Shown: positions 55,554 to 63,997 of the stretch, one piece after another
How the letters are laid out: each line of letters starts with the position of its first letter
Position numbering within the stretch: position 1 is the stretch's first letter
Source: Sporosarcina sp. BI001-red
GTDB lineage: Bacteria; Bacillota; Bacilli; Bacillales_A; Planococcaceae
DNA: 64,000 bases
Direction of reading: 5' to 3'
Assembly (NCBI RefSeq): GCF_003384035.1
Contig: NZ_QQAK01000001.1
Location: 1-64,000 of the forward strand
The notes under the pieces: model-generated
Databases searched by the model: none
What the model was told of the DNA's origin: nothing
What the model saw: only the letters and a program-made list of their open reading frames with translations
Translations under genes and position numbers: made by a program

Positions 55554-57023
55554 TTGCCGATAAAAAAAGAGATTGTCATAATTGGTTTATTTTTGATAAC
55601 GATTCTCTCAGCATGTACGAATACGGAGCCTGCCGAGAAGTCATCCAATGACAATAATGAAAAAGAACCTGCATTAAAAAACAACATCGAACTGTCAGTT
55701 AAAGAAGCGGCTATCAATGAAGAAGTGCACTTTACAATCGACGATCTCGATGCCAACACAGATGTCCAATTAGAATGGACCGAGGTCGAGGGAACGTACA
55801 AAATAGAAAACTTATATGAATTCATTGGAACCAAGTATTCTTCAAAAGATGTACCTTTGGTGACAGGGACTAGCGATGAGAATGGAAAGTGGGAAGGAAC
55901 ATTCAAAGTACCCCAGGGTTTCGGCGGGAATCATACCCTCTATATAACTAGTGATAATAAAAAGATTGGGCAGAAAGGGTTCTTTGTACGGCCGAAATTT
56001 TCGATTACACCTGAATCGGGTCCTGTCGGAACAGAAGTGGCGCTTGAGGCTGAAGGGTTAGACTGGAAAACGTATAAGTCTATGTGGAACTTAACGTATG
56101 ATAATAAATATACAGGTATGGTTTCAGGCGTTTCCACGCAAGGGAAGACAAAAGCAATTTTCCGTGCGTCAGGAAGCGTAGGCAAACACTTTTTAAGTCT
56201 TCGTTCTGGGTATTTGGGGAGCCCATATATCAACCATGAATCCTCTCCTCACACCGGATGGCCAGCACCAGATTTCGTTTTTGAAATCACGGATGAGGAT
56301 CCAATTGCAGCACAGTATGTCGAAAAAACACCAAAGGCCGCAAGTGGCGGCGTTGAAATGCCAAAATTAAAAAACAAAAAAAACGTAGAAGTATCAATGG
56401 ATAAAGAAGAAGGGATTGTTGGCGAAAAAGTGGCTCTGAAAGCTAGCAATTTACCAAAAAATAAAGAAGTAGAGCTTGTCTGGAATACGATGAAAGGTAG
56501 CAGAGTAACTGATTCTGGATTCGATGAAGAAAGCGCTGTATTAGATACTATAAAAACAGACGCAGAAGGAAATGCGGAATATAAGTTTGAGATTCCTGAT
56601 GACCTAGGGGGCCTTCCGCATCGAATCGACTTGCAAATCGGAGATGAGATCTATGGTCAAACTTATTTGCGTATCACACCATCGATTGTTGAAATTACAC
56701 CGTCTTCAGGCCCTCAAGGAACAGAAATAAGTGTAACGATTAAAGGCGGTGGTTGGACGGAATATGACAACGCCTATTATTTAACTTATGACAATGCGTA
56801 TTCTGGCTACATGTGTGCATTCAATAGTCAGGGCACCTTGGAATACAAAATCATTGCAACTGGAGAACTGGGTTATCACGTCATTGATATGTACCCAGGC
56901 ATTTACCAGCAGCAAGAAATTGAAACGGATATGACACTTATTCCACAATTAACTTATAGAGAAGATCATCCTGGTTCGGCTATGCCAGCAATTCGGTATG
57001 GATTCGAAATAACGGAGAAATAA
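55554..57023 (+). CDS. Lipoprotein with two TIG/IPT-like repeat units
   Basis: 489 residues. Lipobox TILSAC, then an internally duplicated body. Each ~210-residue half starts with a beta domain (NIELSVKEAAINEEVHF, NVEVSMDKEEGIVGEKV) and ends with a TIG-like unit (ITPESGPVGTEVALEAEGLD, ITPSSGPQGTEISVTIKGGG) plus a YNLTYDNKYTG-like strand (NLTYDNKYTG, YLTYDNAYSG). It is probably a cell-surface adhesion or wall-binding protein. The TTG at 55554 is preferred; GGAGAG at 55540-55545 overlaps the alternative GTG. A strong terminator follows. Confidence 0.75.
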   Translation: MPIKKEIVIIGLFLITILSACTNTEPAEKSSNDNNEKEPALKNNIELSVKEAAINEEVHFTIDDLDANTDVQLEWTEVEGTYKIENLYEFIGTKYSSKDVPLVTGTSDENGKWEGTFKVPQGFGGNHTLYITSDNKKIGQKGFFVRPKFSITPESGPVGTEVALEAEGLDWKTYKSMWNLTYDNKYTGMVSGVSTQGKTKAIFRASGSVGKHFLSLRSGYLGSPYINHESSPHTGWPAPDFVFEITDEDPIAAQYVEKTPKAASGGVEMPKLKNKKNVEVSMDKEEGIVGEKVALKASNLPKNKEVELVWNTMKGSRVTDSGFDEESAVLDTIKTDAEGNAEYKFEIPDDLGGLPHRIDLQIGDEIYGQTYLRITPSIVEITPSSGPQGTEISVTIKGGGWTEYDNAYYLTYDNAYSGYMCAFNSQGTLEYKIIATGELGYHVIDMYPGIYQQQEIETDMTLIPQLTYREDHPGSAMPAIRYGFEITEK

Positions 57024-57028
57024 GACGG

Positions 57029-57064
57029 AAACCGCCCTTTACAAGTTGTAAGGGGCGGTTATTT
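57029..57064 (+). terminator. Terminator of the lipoprotein pair
   Basis: AACCGCCCTTTAC and GTAAGGGGCGGTT, then ATTT. Confidence 0.85.
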
Positions 57065-57157
57065 GTACATTGCAAAGCTAATTAGGTGTTCGACAGTATC
57101 TGACAGCTTATAACTACTCGGAAAATGGTAATGTGACATGACAGGTTGAGAACATCT

Positions 57158-57219
57158 ATAGGCGAGTGAAACAATCATGAATGTTTAAACAAACGCGAAA
57201 GTTTCTTACGCAGGAGTGT
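57158..57219. repeat. Family A element, eroded left end (A11)
   Basis: GGCGAGTGAAAC, AATCATGAATGTTTAAAC core and AAGTTTCTTACGCAGGAGTG. Confidence 0.75.
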
Positions 57220-57240
57220 TTTACAATGACTGTATACTGA

Positions 57241-57891
57241 TTACTCCTTAAATTCCCCTGGAAGAACGGCGTAGGAAGTAAACTCGGATTCATCTTCACT
57301 AGACACCGCTCGGATATGAAAATGGCCCTCCTCAGAAGGGAATCTTTGTTTAAATATTTCGCTTGTAAATTCAAAGATCGGCAAGCCGTTTTCCATTTTC
57401 ACCTCACCCGTCATTTTAGAATCGGTAGGGATGTGATTTTTAGCATGCGCTAGAACTTCATCCTTGTTGGGCAACGGTTCATCACCGTTGAAGTGTACAT
57501 TGGTTCCAAAGATGACCATTTTATCGTCCGCTTGTACAGAGAATCTGTCATAGTTTGATTCCAAAATTGGGTGTACGTACCCTTCACCTTTTTCATGAAA
57601 TGCGATAACTTCGTCTATTCTAGCGTTCCAGTCATGCTCGCCATCCGATCCCATAATGTTTTCAAGAACAGGCAATGTATCACCTAACCCTCCGTCCTTC
57701 GTTACTTGTTCTTCATAAATCGCAGAATCGATGGAATCGTCAGTCTCATCGATATCTGTTTTTTCTACTGATTTATCCACCGATTCTTCTGATGATGGTT
57801 TCTCTTCTGTTTCTTTTGGTTCGGAAGACTGACAGCCTCCGAGTAAAAGTCCCCCTAGAATAAGCGGCACCATTGCATAAGTTAACTTCAA
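57241..57891 (-). CDS. Lipoprotein, unknown
   Basis: 216 residues. TTG start behind GGAGGGG, lipobox LLGGC, a Glu/Ser-rich spacer (EEKPSSEESVDKSVEKTDID) and a compact C-terminal domain (MVIFGTNVHFNGDEPL, EEGHFHIRAVSSEDESEF). A 24-codon longer frame is rejected because it lacks a ribosome-binding site and would bury the signal peptide. No family recognised. Confidence 0.65.
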   Translation of the reverse strand: MKLTYAMVPLILGGLLLGGCQSSEPKETEEKPSSEESVDKSVEKTDIDETDDSIDSAIYEEQVTKDGGLGDTLPVLENIMGSDGEHDWNARIDEVIAFHEKGEGYVHPILESNYDRFSVQADDKMVIFGTNVHFNGDEPLPNKDEVLAHAKNHIPTDSKMTGEVKMENGLPIFEFTSEIFKQRFPSEEGHFHIRAVSSEDESEFTSYAVLPGEFKE

Positions 57892-58000
57892 AATTAGTCC
57901 CCTCCAAAAATATTTTTTTGAAAAATTTATTTCAACGCAATCAAACTTAAACATGTATAGCAACTAATTACCGTTCTTGAAATTAAAATAAAAGTAAAAC

Positions 58001-58053
58001 TTCTGTGTGTGAATTCATGCTAATTATTTAAACAAACAAAAACAGTCTCTTGC
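58001..58053. repeat. Degenerate family A element (A12)
   Basis: TTCTGTGTGTGAATTCATGC, ATTATTTAAACAAACAAAAA, TCTCTTGC. Recognisable only by its core. Confidence 0.5.
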
Positions 58054-58077
58054 TTGATGATCATGAACTATTTTCTA

Positions 58078-59160
58078 TTAATATCTGACGTCTACATCAC
58101 TAAGCTCAGATTCTATTTTCTTTCCATCCAGGTTTTCATTGTCGCTTATCGATAATTCTCTTAAATTTGGAAGAGCTGTAATAGGCTTTATATCTGTGAC
58201 TTTTGTTTTGGATAGATCCAAAATCTCTAAATTTTGTAACTTTTCAAGGGAAGTCAAGTCACTAATATCTGTATTAGATATGTTTAGCCAAGTGATGTTT
58301 GATAACTCTTCAACAAAGTCAATACTCGTTAACTTATTCTCATTCACACTTAACACTTTCATCTTTTTTAAGTCCTCGATCATATTAGCATCGGTCAGGT
58401 TGTTATAAGATACATCGAAATATTCTATGTTGGTTAAAGTGCGTAACGATTCGAGGTCATCAATGTCATTAGTAGCAAGATATAATTTTTTAACACTGGT
58501 TAAGTTTGCTAATGGTGAGACATCCGATATCTTATTACGTCCGAGATTGATATCATCTAAATTTTCTAAATCAGCAAGAGGGGATAAGTCGTGAACGTCA
58601 TTACCATGTAATTGGATGAAACGAAGTTTTGGTAAACTTGCCAAGACACTTATGTCTTCTATTTCGTTACCATCTAATCTGAGATTTTCTAATATATTTA
58701 AATTTTTAATAAACGAAATATCCTGTAACCCATTAGAAGATAAATCAAGAGAATAAAGTTTTGTTAAGTTTGTCATCGGCGTATAATCGGTAATTTCGTG
58801 ATTTCTGAGTTCGAGAGCTTCCAGGTTTATTGCATATTCTAATCCTTTCAAAGATGTAATCTTTTCATCATCTTCTAAAATCGTACTGCTTGTTTTCACG
58901 AAGTGGAGTTCCTCCATGTTTTCCTGAGTGGGTTTGGACTTGTCTCCAGCTGCATCTTCCATTCCTAGCTCGTCTAAGATAAGTGTACGCAAATGCTCAT
59001 CTTCAATCCCTTCGAAAGGCTCACTCGGCTTAGATACAGATGTTTCAGCCTCATCTCCAGACACGACTTCAACGTCCTCAGTAGATTCATCTTGCGTTGT
59101 ATCACTGCACCCTATTAATAACCCAAGGGGGAGTATCATCATAAATAATAACTTCTTCAA
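58078..59160 (-). CDS. Leucine-rich-repeat lipoprotein, internalin-like
   Basis: 360 residues. Lipobox LLIGC, an acidic linker, then about eleven 21-22-residue leucine-rich repeats from ~105 to the end, for example LENLRLDGNEIEDISVLASL and LDDINLGRNKISDVSPLANL. The repeat consensus LxxLxLxxNxIxDIxPLxxL is that of internalins and related Firmicute LRR proteins. A protein-binding role on the cell surface is likely. It starts with TTG, eight bases behind AGGAGA. No sortase motif; the lipid is its anchor. Confidence 0.85.
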   Translation of the reverse strand: MKKLLFMMILPLGLLIGCSDTTQDESTEDVEVVSGDEAETSVSKPSEPFEGIEDEHLRTLILDELGMEDAAGDKSKPTQENMEELHFVKTSSTILEDDEKITSLKGLEYAINLEALELRNHEITDYTPMTNLTKLYSLDLSSNGLQDISFIKNLNILENLRLDGNEIEDISVLASLPKLRFIQLHGNDVHDLSPLADLENLDDINLGRNKISDVSPLANLTSVKKLYLATNDIDDLESLRTLTNIEYFDVSYNNLTDANMIEDLKKMKVLSVNENKLTSIDFVEELSNITWLNISNTDISDLTSLEKLQNLEILDLSKTKVTDIKPITALPNLRELSISDNENLDGKKIESELSDVDVRY

Positions 59161-59318
59161 TTCGACATTCTCCTGTCATTTTTTTTATTTTTAAACATTT
59201 GAAGGTACAACACTAATGCAAATAGATTGAAAATACAATAAACCGAAGTAGCTATTTACCTTCTTGTCCACGTGTTACTTAAGTACAAGGGATTGTTTAG
59301 AAAAAGGTGACTATAACT

Positions 59319-59375
59319 GGTGACGGTATGTAAAATAATCATGAATGGTTAACTAAAGACATAAGTTTAATACAC
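59319..59375. repeat. Degenerate family A element (A13)
   Basis: GGTATGTAAAATAATCATGA, TGGTTAACTAAAGACATAAG, TTTAATACAC. Confidence 0.5.
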
Positions 59376-59396
59376 TATTACAAAAATAGAATCATA

Positions 59397-59443
59397 GAAA
59401 AACACCCAATCTGTTGGCAATATAACGGATTGGGCGTTTTTTC
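59397..59443 (+). terminator. Orphan strong terminator
   Basis: AAAAACACCCAATC and GATTGGGCGTTTTTT. No plus-strand gene ends before it. On the minus strand it would precede, not follow, the LRR gene, so it suggests a lost gene. Confidence 0.75.
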
Positions 59444-59563
59444 TTCCAACATAAGTGTGGAAACTCCATAGCAAGAAAATGAAAATCTTGGCACCTAAAA
59501 ATTCTTATTACTTTAGTAATGGGGACTATCTGTAATATTGAATAAATTGGCGAAATATAAAGG

Positions 59564-59611
59564 AGGTATCTGTCCGCGGAACAATCATGAATGTTTCTTG
59601 TACAGACACCT
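59564..59611. repeat. Family A element with central deletion (A14)
   Basis: GGTATCTGTCCGCGGAAC, AATCATGAATG, TTTCTTGTACAGACACC; the AAACAAACACGAAAG part is missing while both ends remain. Confidence 0.75.
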
Positions 59612-59732
59612 AGCCTAGGAGCGTTATTTTATTTGTCTCTATTCGTTTCGGACATCATATGGAATAATTGTGTATATATTCGTTACTAAATTTAGAAATC
59701 TGTGTCTATGTATATAGAAGAGAGGTGACATG

Positions 59733-60248
59733 ATGTCCGCAGAACAATGGTTTGAGGATTATGCCAGTGCCGTATACAGCTATATCCTCATGCAAGTGCG
59801 AAACCGGCACACAGCAGAGGAACTAACACAGGAAACATTCGTGAAAGTCGTGGAAAAAGCGCATCAGTTCGATGGCCGTGCCGCGGTGAAGACGTGGATC
59901 TTCCGGATCGCCTACACGACCACATTGAACTACTACAGGAAAAAGCATCCCCTAACGCACTATTTAGATAAGGACTTTCAACTATTTGGCAGCCAGCCGT
60001 CATCCGAAGAAACAGCCGTCCTTAATGCGCAGGAGGCAGATTTTTATGAAGCGCTCCGCCGCCTTAAGAAGAGCCAGCAGCAAGTCATCTTGCTCCGTCA
60101 TATCCAGGGATTCTCAACGAAAGATACAGCTTCTATTCTGGGTAACACGGAAGGCAAGGTGAAGATGAGCCTGAAACGCGCATTGGACGCATTCAAAAAA
60201 GAACTTGAGAAAGGAGGCATGTCACATGAAACTATATACCGACGATGA
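59733..60248 (+). CDS. ECF-type RNA polymerase sigma factor
   Basis: 171 residues. Sigma2 domain (HTAEELTQETFVKVVEKA and KTWIFRIAYTTTLNYYRKK) and sigma4 domain (LRRLKKSQQQVILLRHIQGF followed by STKDTASILGNTEGKVKMSL). It directs polymerase to a stress regulon of its own, probably envelope stress given its partner. GAGGTGA lies five bases before this ATG; an adjacent ATG at 59730 is possible. It overlaps the anti-sigma gene by 23 bases. No typical ECF promoter was found upstream. Confidence 0.88.
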   Translation: MSAEQWFEDYASAVYSYILMQVRNRHTAEELTQETFVKVVEKAHQFDGRAAVKTWIFRIAYTTTLNYYRKKHPLTHYLDKDFQLFGSQPSSEETAVLNAQEADFYEALRRLKKSQQQVILLRHIQGFSTKDTASILGNTEGKVKMSLKRALDAFKKELEKGGMSHETIYRR

Positions 60249-60843
60249 ACTGACTCAAAAACTCGGATCCCTTAGTGAACCGTTCCAGCCCACGCAAGAA
60301 CAAAAAAAGACCATGCATCAATCGGTCTTCCACGGGAAAAACGTACGAACCAATCGCCGTACTTTACACTGGAAACCAGCTTTCGTTTCGATGTTGATGC
60401 TCATCTCAATCGCTTTTATCGTGACGATTCTAATCGGCAAAACGTACTCGCTCAGTTCTGGCTTTTTTGCTAAAGATGTAACCGATTCATGGGAAGGCAT
60501 CATTATGAAGCAGCAAGATTCGTTTGAAGTGACAAATTACTCCATTGCTTTCGATGGAGAAACAATGGGCATCCAAAACAATTTTATGGGGGAGTCCTTC
60601 ATTGGGACTGATAAGAGCGATATGGAAATCAGAAAGGCCGCAGATGATTATCAAGCGAAACTGTCCAAAATGAAGCTGCATGAAGGAAAATTCCAAAATT
60701 ACACGGTCAAAAAAGAAAAAGAACGGTACACCATTACCGTACCCGGCGAAAATGGTTTCACGTACACCTTGGAAAAGACTGCACCACGCCAATACGTAGG
60801 GGAAGATGGCATTCGATATAGCGTGAACAACTATACCGACTAA
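60226..60843 (+). CDS. Membrane-bound anti-sigma factor
   Basis: 205 residues. A short cytoplasmic part with YTDDELTQKLGSLSEPF that would bind the sigma factor, one TM helix (FVSMLMLISIAFIVTILIG, ~54-72), and an extracytoplasmic domain of ~130 residues with an amphipathic DDYQAKLSKMKL helix. No zinc motif is seen. The 23-base overlap with the sigma gene and AAGGAGG eight bases before the ATG support coupled translation. The assignment rests on topology and gene context rather than on a named family. Confidence 0.75.
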   Translation: MKLYTDDELTQKLGSLSEPFQPTQEQKKTMHQSVFHGKNVRTNRRTLHWKPAFVSMLMLISIAFIVTILIGKTYSLSSGFFAKDVTDSWEGIIMKQQDSFEVTNYSIAFDGETMGIQNNFMGESFIGTDKSDMEIRKAADDYQAKLSKMKLHEGKFQNYTVKKEKERYTITVPGENGFTYTLEKTAPRQYVGEDGIRYSVNNYTD

Positions 60844-60850
60844 AATTGAC

Positions 60851-60918
60851 GTTCCCTGCATACGATACGACACTGAATCATTTATGAATAGTGTTCGATT
60901 TCCACGGTGCGCAGGCAG
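60851..60918. repeat. Family C element (C6)
   Basis: GTTCCCTGCATACGATACGA, core TTTATGAATAGTGTTCGATT, right arm CGGTGCGCAGGCAGC, ten bases after the anti-sigma stop. Confidence 0.75.
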
Positions 60919-60928
60919 CAATCACGGG

Positions 60929-60965
60929 CTCGAAACAAACAAGAACTTTTATTGCACAGGGACCT
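60929..60965. repeat. Right-half fragment of family A (A15)
   Basis: CTCGAAACAAACAAGAACTT, TTATTGCACAGGGACC. Confidence 0.55.
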
Positions 60966-61010
60966 AGCACAGAATCGTGTTGAAGTTGTGATGTGAACAG
61001 TGATGAACAA

Positions 61011-61052
61011 AGTTAGATGAAAAGCTATGAGTAGCTCTCATCTAACTTTTTT
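61011..61052 (+). terminator. Terminator behind the sigma/anti-sigma pair
   Basis: AGTTAGATGA and TCATCTAACT with an inner AGCT/AGCT pairing, then T6. Confidence 0.85.
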
Positions 61053-61085
61053 AATTTCATCTACATTCGGGAACTTAGAAATAGG

Positions 61086-61142
61086 TATCGGTGTATGACA
61101 CAACTCTAATTAGATTCTGGATTTTATCGAAATCATACATCT
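61086..61142. repeat. Degenerate family C element (C7)
   Basis: TCGGTGTATGACACAACT and TTAGATTCTGGATT remain; the right arm is eroded. Confidence 0.45.
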
Positions 61143-61148
61143 ATAGTA

Positions 61149-61185
61149 GAAAGCTTACTTGGTTAGCTTTAACAGTAAGCTTTTC
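61149..61185 (+). terminator. Hairpin before the FadR-type gene
   Basis: GAAAGCTTACT and AGTAAGCTTTTC pair around a 14-base loop. Confidence 0.6.
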
Positions 61186-61202
61186 AGTGGAGACTTCTCA
61201 TA

Positions 61203-61231
61203 TTTACATCTAATTATTTTAGTGTTATATT
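61203..61231 (+). promoter_or_regulatory. Promoter of the fadR-type/cynX-type operon
   Basis: TTTACA, 17 bases, TATATT with TGT before the -10. The segment just after the predicted start (TGACTAAGTCCAATCATCC) could hold the operator of the repressor, but no clear palindrome proves it. Confidence 0.6.
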
Positions 61232-61284
61232 GACTAAGTCCAATCATCCTACAACTTTTCAAAAAAACCTTTGGAGGTGCACTC

Positions 61285-61974
61285 ATGCTGAAAAAGACAG
61301 AACGTTTGTCGTTGGTTGAACAAGTGGTGATTCAAATTGAACACCTAATCGAAAGTGGTCATTGGCAAATTGGTGATCATTTGCCTGCTGAGATGCAATT
61401 GATGAAAGAGTTTGATGTGAGCCGGAATACACTAAGAGAAGCGATCCGTGCTCTCGTTCATGCAGGATTACTGGAGACCAAACAAGGGAGCGGTACGATT
61501 GTGAAATCGTCTAGTGCCTTTGGTGTAGCGCTTCATAGACAAGTTGAAAAGTCGAGCATCATGGAAACTTTAGAGGTGCGTCTTGCTTTAGAAAGAGAAG
61601 CAGCACAGCTTGCAGCCATACGGCGTGATGATGTTGATTTGGAAGCGATGACGGAGTGCATTCAGTTATGCAAATCGGCATCAGAAAAAGGAGATGTACA
61701 AGAATTTATACAGGCAGACATTTTATTTCATAAAGCAATGGTTAAAGCATCCCATAATATGATGTTAGAACGTCTTTATGAGCATATAACTGAACCCCTG
61801 CAGTCTTCGATTGAAGAAGTGATGGTGGCAGATGACTACTTTAACTATAGCAAAGAGATTCACTATGAATTATTAGAAGCCATCAAGAAGCAAGATGTTC
61901 ATGCAGCAATTAGTTATGTAAATCAATACATAAACGATTTCAGAGAGAAGATTAAACGCATTCAGGAGGACTAA
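61285..61974 (+). CDS. GntR-family regulator, FadR subfamily
   Basis: 229 residues. The winged helix has LPAEMQLMKEFDVSRNTLRE and GLLETKQGSGTIV. The all-helical FCD effector domain follows from ~90 (EVRLALEREAAQLAA), with FHKAMVKASHN giving the usual metal-binding Asp/His set (ADILFHK). It should repress the transporter gene two bases behind it and respond to a small carboxylate or similar ligand. GGAGGTG precedes the ATG. Confidence 0.85.
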   Translation: MLKKTERLSLVEQVVIQIEHLIESGHWQIGDHLPAEMQLMKEFDVSRNTLREAIRALVHAGLLETKQGSGTIVKSSSAFGVALHRQVEKSSIMETLEVRLALEREAAQLAAIRRDDVDLEAMTECIQLCKSASEKGDVQEFIQADILFHKAMVKASHNMMLERLYEHITEPLQSSIEEVMVADDYFNYSKEIHYELLEAIKKQDVHAAISYVNQYINDFREKIKRIQED

Positions 61975-61976
61975 AC

Positions 61977-63209
61977 TTGCAAAAAGATACAACATTACAA
62001 CAAACAAAAGCAGATTCAAAGAAAAAATGGCTTTTAATGATTGGCGTCATCTTAATTGCTGCCAATTTAAGAGCGCCACTCACATCGATTGGTTCGTTAA
62101 TTACATCCATACGAACAGATCTAGGGATTAGCCATGCGCTGGCGGGAACGATTACAACGCTTCCCTTACTCGCATTTGCCATCCTTTCACCTTTCGCACC
62201 GAAAATAGCTCATAAAATAACGATGGAAAAGACAATTTTCCTATCATTAGTCGTCTTGGCAATTGGTATTGTCATAAGATCATTATTTGGAACAGGGGCA
62301 TTATTTACAGGAACTATTCTAATTGGTATTGCGATTGCGTTTGGTAATGTGTTGCTGCCTGGATTTATTAAAATGAACTTTCCATTAAAAGTTGGGATTA
62401 TGACCGGTATGTATGGGGTGTTTATGAACGTCTTTGCAGCTTTAGGGTCGGGTTTAAGTGTACCGTTAACAACTGTCGGCGCAATTGGTTGGAAAGGATC
62501 TCTCGCATTTTGGGCCATTCCTGTTATTATTGCGATTGCGGTTTGGGCTCCACAAATGAAAAAGGGGAAAGATCCAACTGACTATTCAAAAGCCACACCA
62601 AAAGAGAAATTATCGTTAGCTCGTTCACCGCTTGCGTGGTCGATTACGATTTTTATGGGACTACAATCTTTAATTTTTTATACGTTAGTGACGTGGTTGC
62701 CGGAAATCCTACAAGGCATTGGGTATAGTATGAGTGCAGCTGGATGGATGTTATTTTTAATGCAATTTGCTATTATTCCATTTACATTTATTATTCCTTT
62801 ACTCGCCGAACGTTTGAAAAATCAAATCCTACTAGGTGGGGCGACTGCGGTTTTGTTTATTCTCGGTATAACTGGCGTCTTAATTGGAAATCATTCTTTG
62901 ATGCCTCTATCAGTAATTATGATCGGTATGGGAGCAGGTAGCGCATTTAGCTTATCGATGATGTTTTTCAGCATGAGAACAAGCAATGCCGTTGAAGCAT
63001 CTGATATGTCAGGTATGGCACAATCGTTTGGCTACTTACTAGCAGCTACTGGCCCAATGGTATTCGGTGCTTTACACGATAGGACAGATAGTTGGACAAT
63101 GCCTCTTATTATGTTAATAGCTTTGGCTGTGGTCATCTTAATAGTCGGTATTGTGGCTGGAAGAGATCGAGTAATTGGAAATACAATTTCAAAAGAGTCA
63201 CAGATCTAA
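61977..63209 (+). CDS. MFS transporter of the CynX/NimT family
   Basis: 410 residues and 12 predicted helices. IAANLRAPLTSIGSLITSI near residues 27-45, IAIAFGNVLLPGFIKMNFP and YTLVTWLPEILQGIGYS are hallmarks of the CynX/NimT (cyanate, nitroimidazole) group, like B. subtilis YycB. The true substrate is unknown. It starts with TTG behind AGGAGGA, two bases after the FadR-type stop, so the two genes are one operon under their own regulator. Confidence 0.85.
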   Translation: MQKDTTLQQTKADSKKKWLLMIGVILIAANLRAPLTSIGSLITSIRTDLGISHALAGTITTLPLLAFAILSPFAPKIAHKITMEKTIFLSLVVLAIGIVIRSLFGTGALFTGTILIGIAIAFGNVLLPGFIKMNFPLKVGIMTGMYGVFMNVFAALGSGLSVPLTTVGAIGWKGSLAFWAIPVIIAIAVWAPQMKKGKDPTDYSKATPKEKLSLARSPLAWSITIFMGLQSLIFYTLVTWLPEILQGIGYSMSAAGWMLFLMQFAIIPFTFIIPLLAERLKNQILLGGATAVLFILGITGVLIGNHSLMPLSVIMIGMGAGSAFSLSMMFFSMRTSNAVEASDMSGMAQSFGYLLAATGPMVFGALHDRTDSWTMPLIMLIALAVVILIVGIVAGRDRVIGNTISKESQI

Positions 63210-63230
63210 GAGTGGTTACTGTTAAGAATT

Positions 63231-63300
63231 CGGTGCCTGTTTACTTTACACCTCACTTGCAGTTCTGAGGACTGTCTAAATTTCGCGCTGCACAGACGTG
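63231..63300. repeat. Divergent family C element (C8)
   Basis: GGTGCCTGTTTACTTTACAC, TTCTGAGGACTGTCTAAATT, GCTGCACAGACGTG. It carries A-like outer ends with a C-like core. Confidence 0.6.
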
Positions 63301-63587
63301 AAAAAATAAAAGGCTAGTTGAAAGCTGTTATTGCAGCTTGTGACAGCCTTAAACTAATGAGACAACTAAAAACACCTTCCGTTGAAAATAGGGTAGTAAC
63401 CTTATTCAATCAATGTGGAGGTGTTTTTCTAGTGCAACACGAGATAGTTTTCCTACAGAACTGTTACCTAAGACACCTCGCAGACCGTAAAGTAAGAATC
63501 TACGCATCTTTAAGCTGCTAACCGCAACTGAGGAAAGCGGCACTTTTGAGTGTAGTCAACCGGTGGAGAAATGTATTCCGCACAGTT
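63301..63587. other. Gap with a possible relic
   Basis: A 67-codon frame at 63318-63521 has no good start and no recognised family. AAAACACCTTCC and GGAGGTGTTTT at 63368-63430 pair across ~35 bases. No gene is called. Confidence 0.3.
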
Positions 63588-63955
63588 ACCAAGTGATGTA
63601 TGATGAAAGTACAGAGAATTCTCACAATAAAACATGTCTTATAATCTGACCTCAAAAGTAAAAGCGATTCCAAAAACAAACGAAACTGAAACAGCGCGCT
63701 GAAGGAATTCATTATTTCACTTACGCTCGGCCTGCCGGTGGTGAACTATATTGTTACAATCTACGAAGGGGATTAACAATCATTAACTACTTACCTGTTT
63801 ACGAGTATGTAATTGCGGACTTGAGCTAAAAAGTACTATCACAACATGAATCGGGAAGTTCATCACCATAACGATTGACCAACAACATACTGACGTGAAG
63901 TATGACTCGGCTTCTTTTTCCCCATAGCTATATTCCTACTTGCTAGTCTGTTGAG
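63588..63955 (+). pseudogene. Degenerate copy of the three-TM gene at 16.2 kb
   Basis: Matches 16091-16490 in order: GTGATGTATGATGAA upstream, AAAAGTAAA, AACAAACGAA, ATTATTTC, CTACGAAGGGGA and ACAATCATTAACTACTTACC (intact: ACAATTATCCACTACTTGCC), then GTTGAGTTGAGATTGAAA at the end. Stops and deletions throughout; the intact gene is at 16175-16483. Confidence 0.75.
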
Positions 63956-63997
63956 TTGAGATTGAAACTATGCGAAAACTTTAGGAGGATTAACAGT

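Larger units (their letters stand above)
59161..59732. other. 570-base gap with A elements and a terminator
   Basis: Contains a degenerate A element (59319-59375), a strong terminator (59397-59443), a ~55-base stretch at 59495-59555 resembling 54836-54895, and a shortened A element (59564-59611). No coding region is supported. Confidence 0.6.

Noticed and set aside
11075-60965. Family A repeats as a CRISPR array
   Set aside because: Copies are single, kilobases apart, with unrelated flanks and no regular spacers or cas genes.
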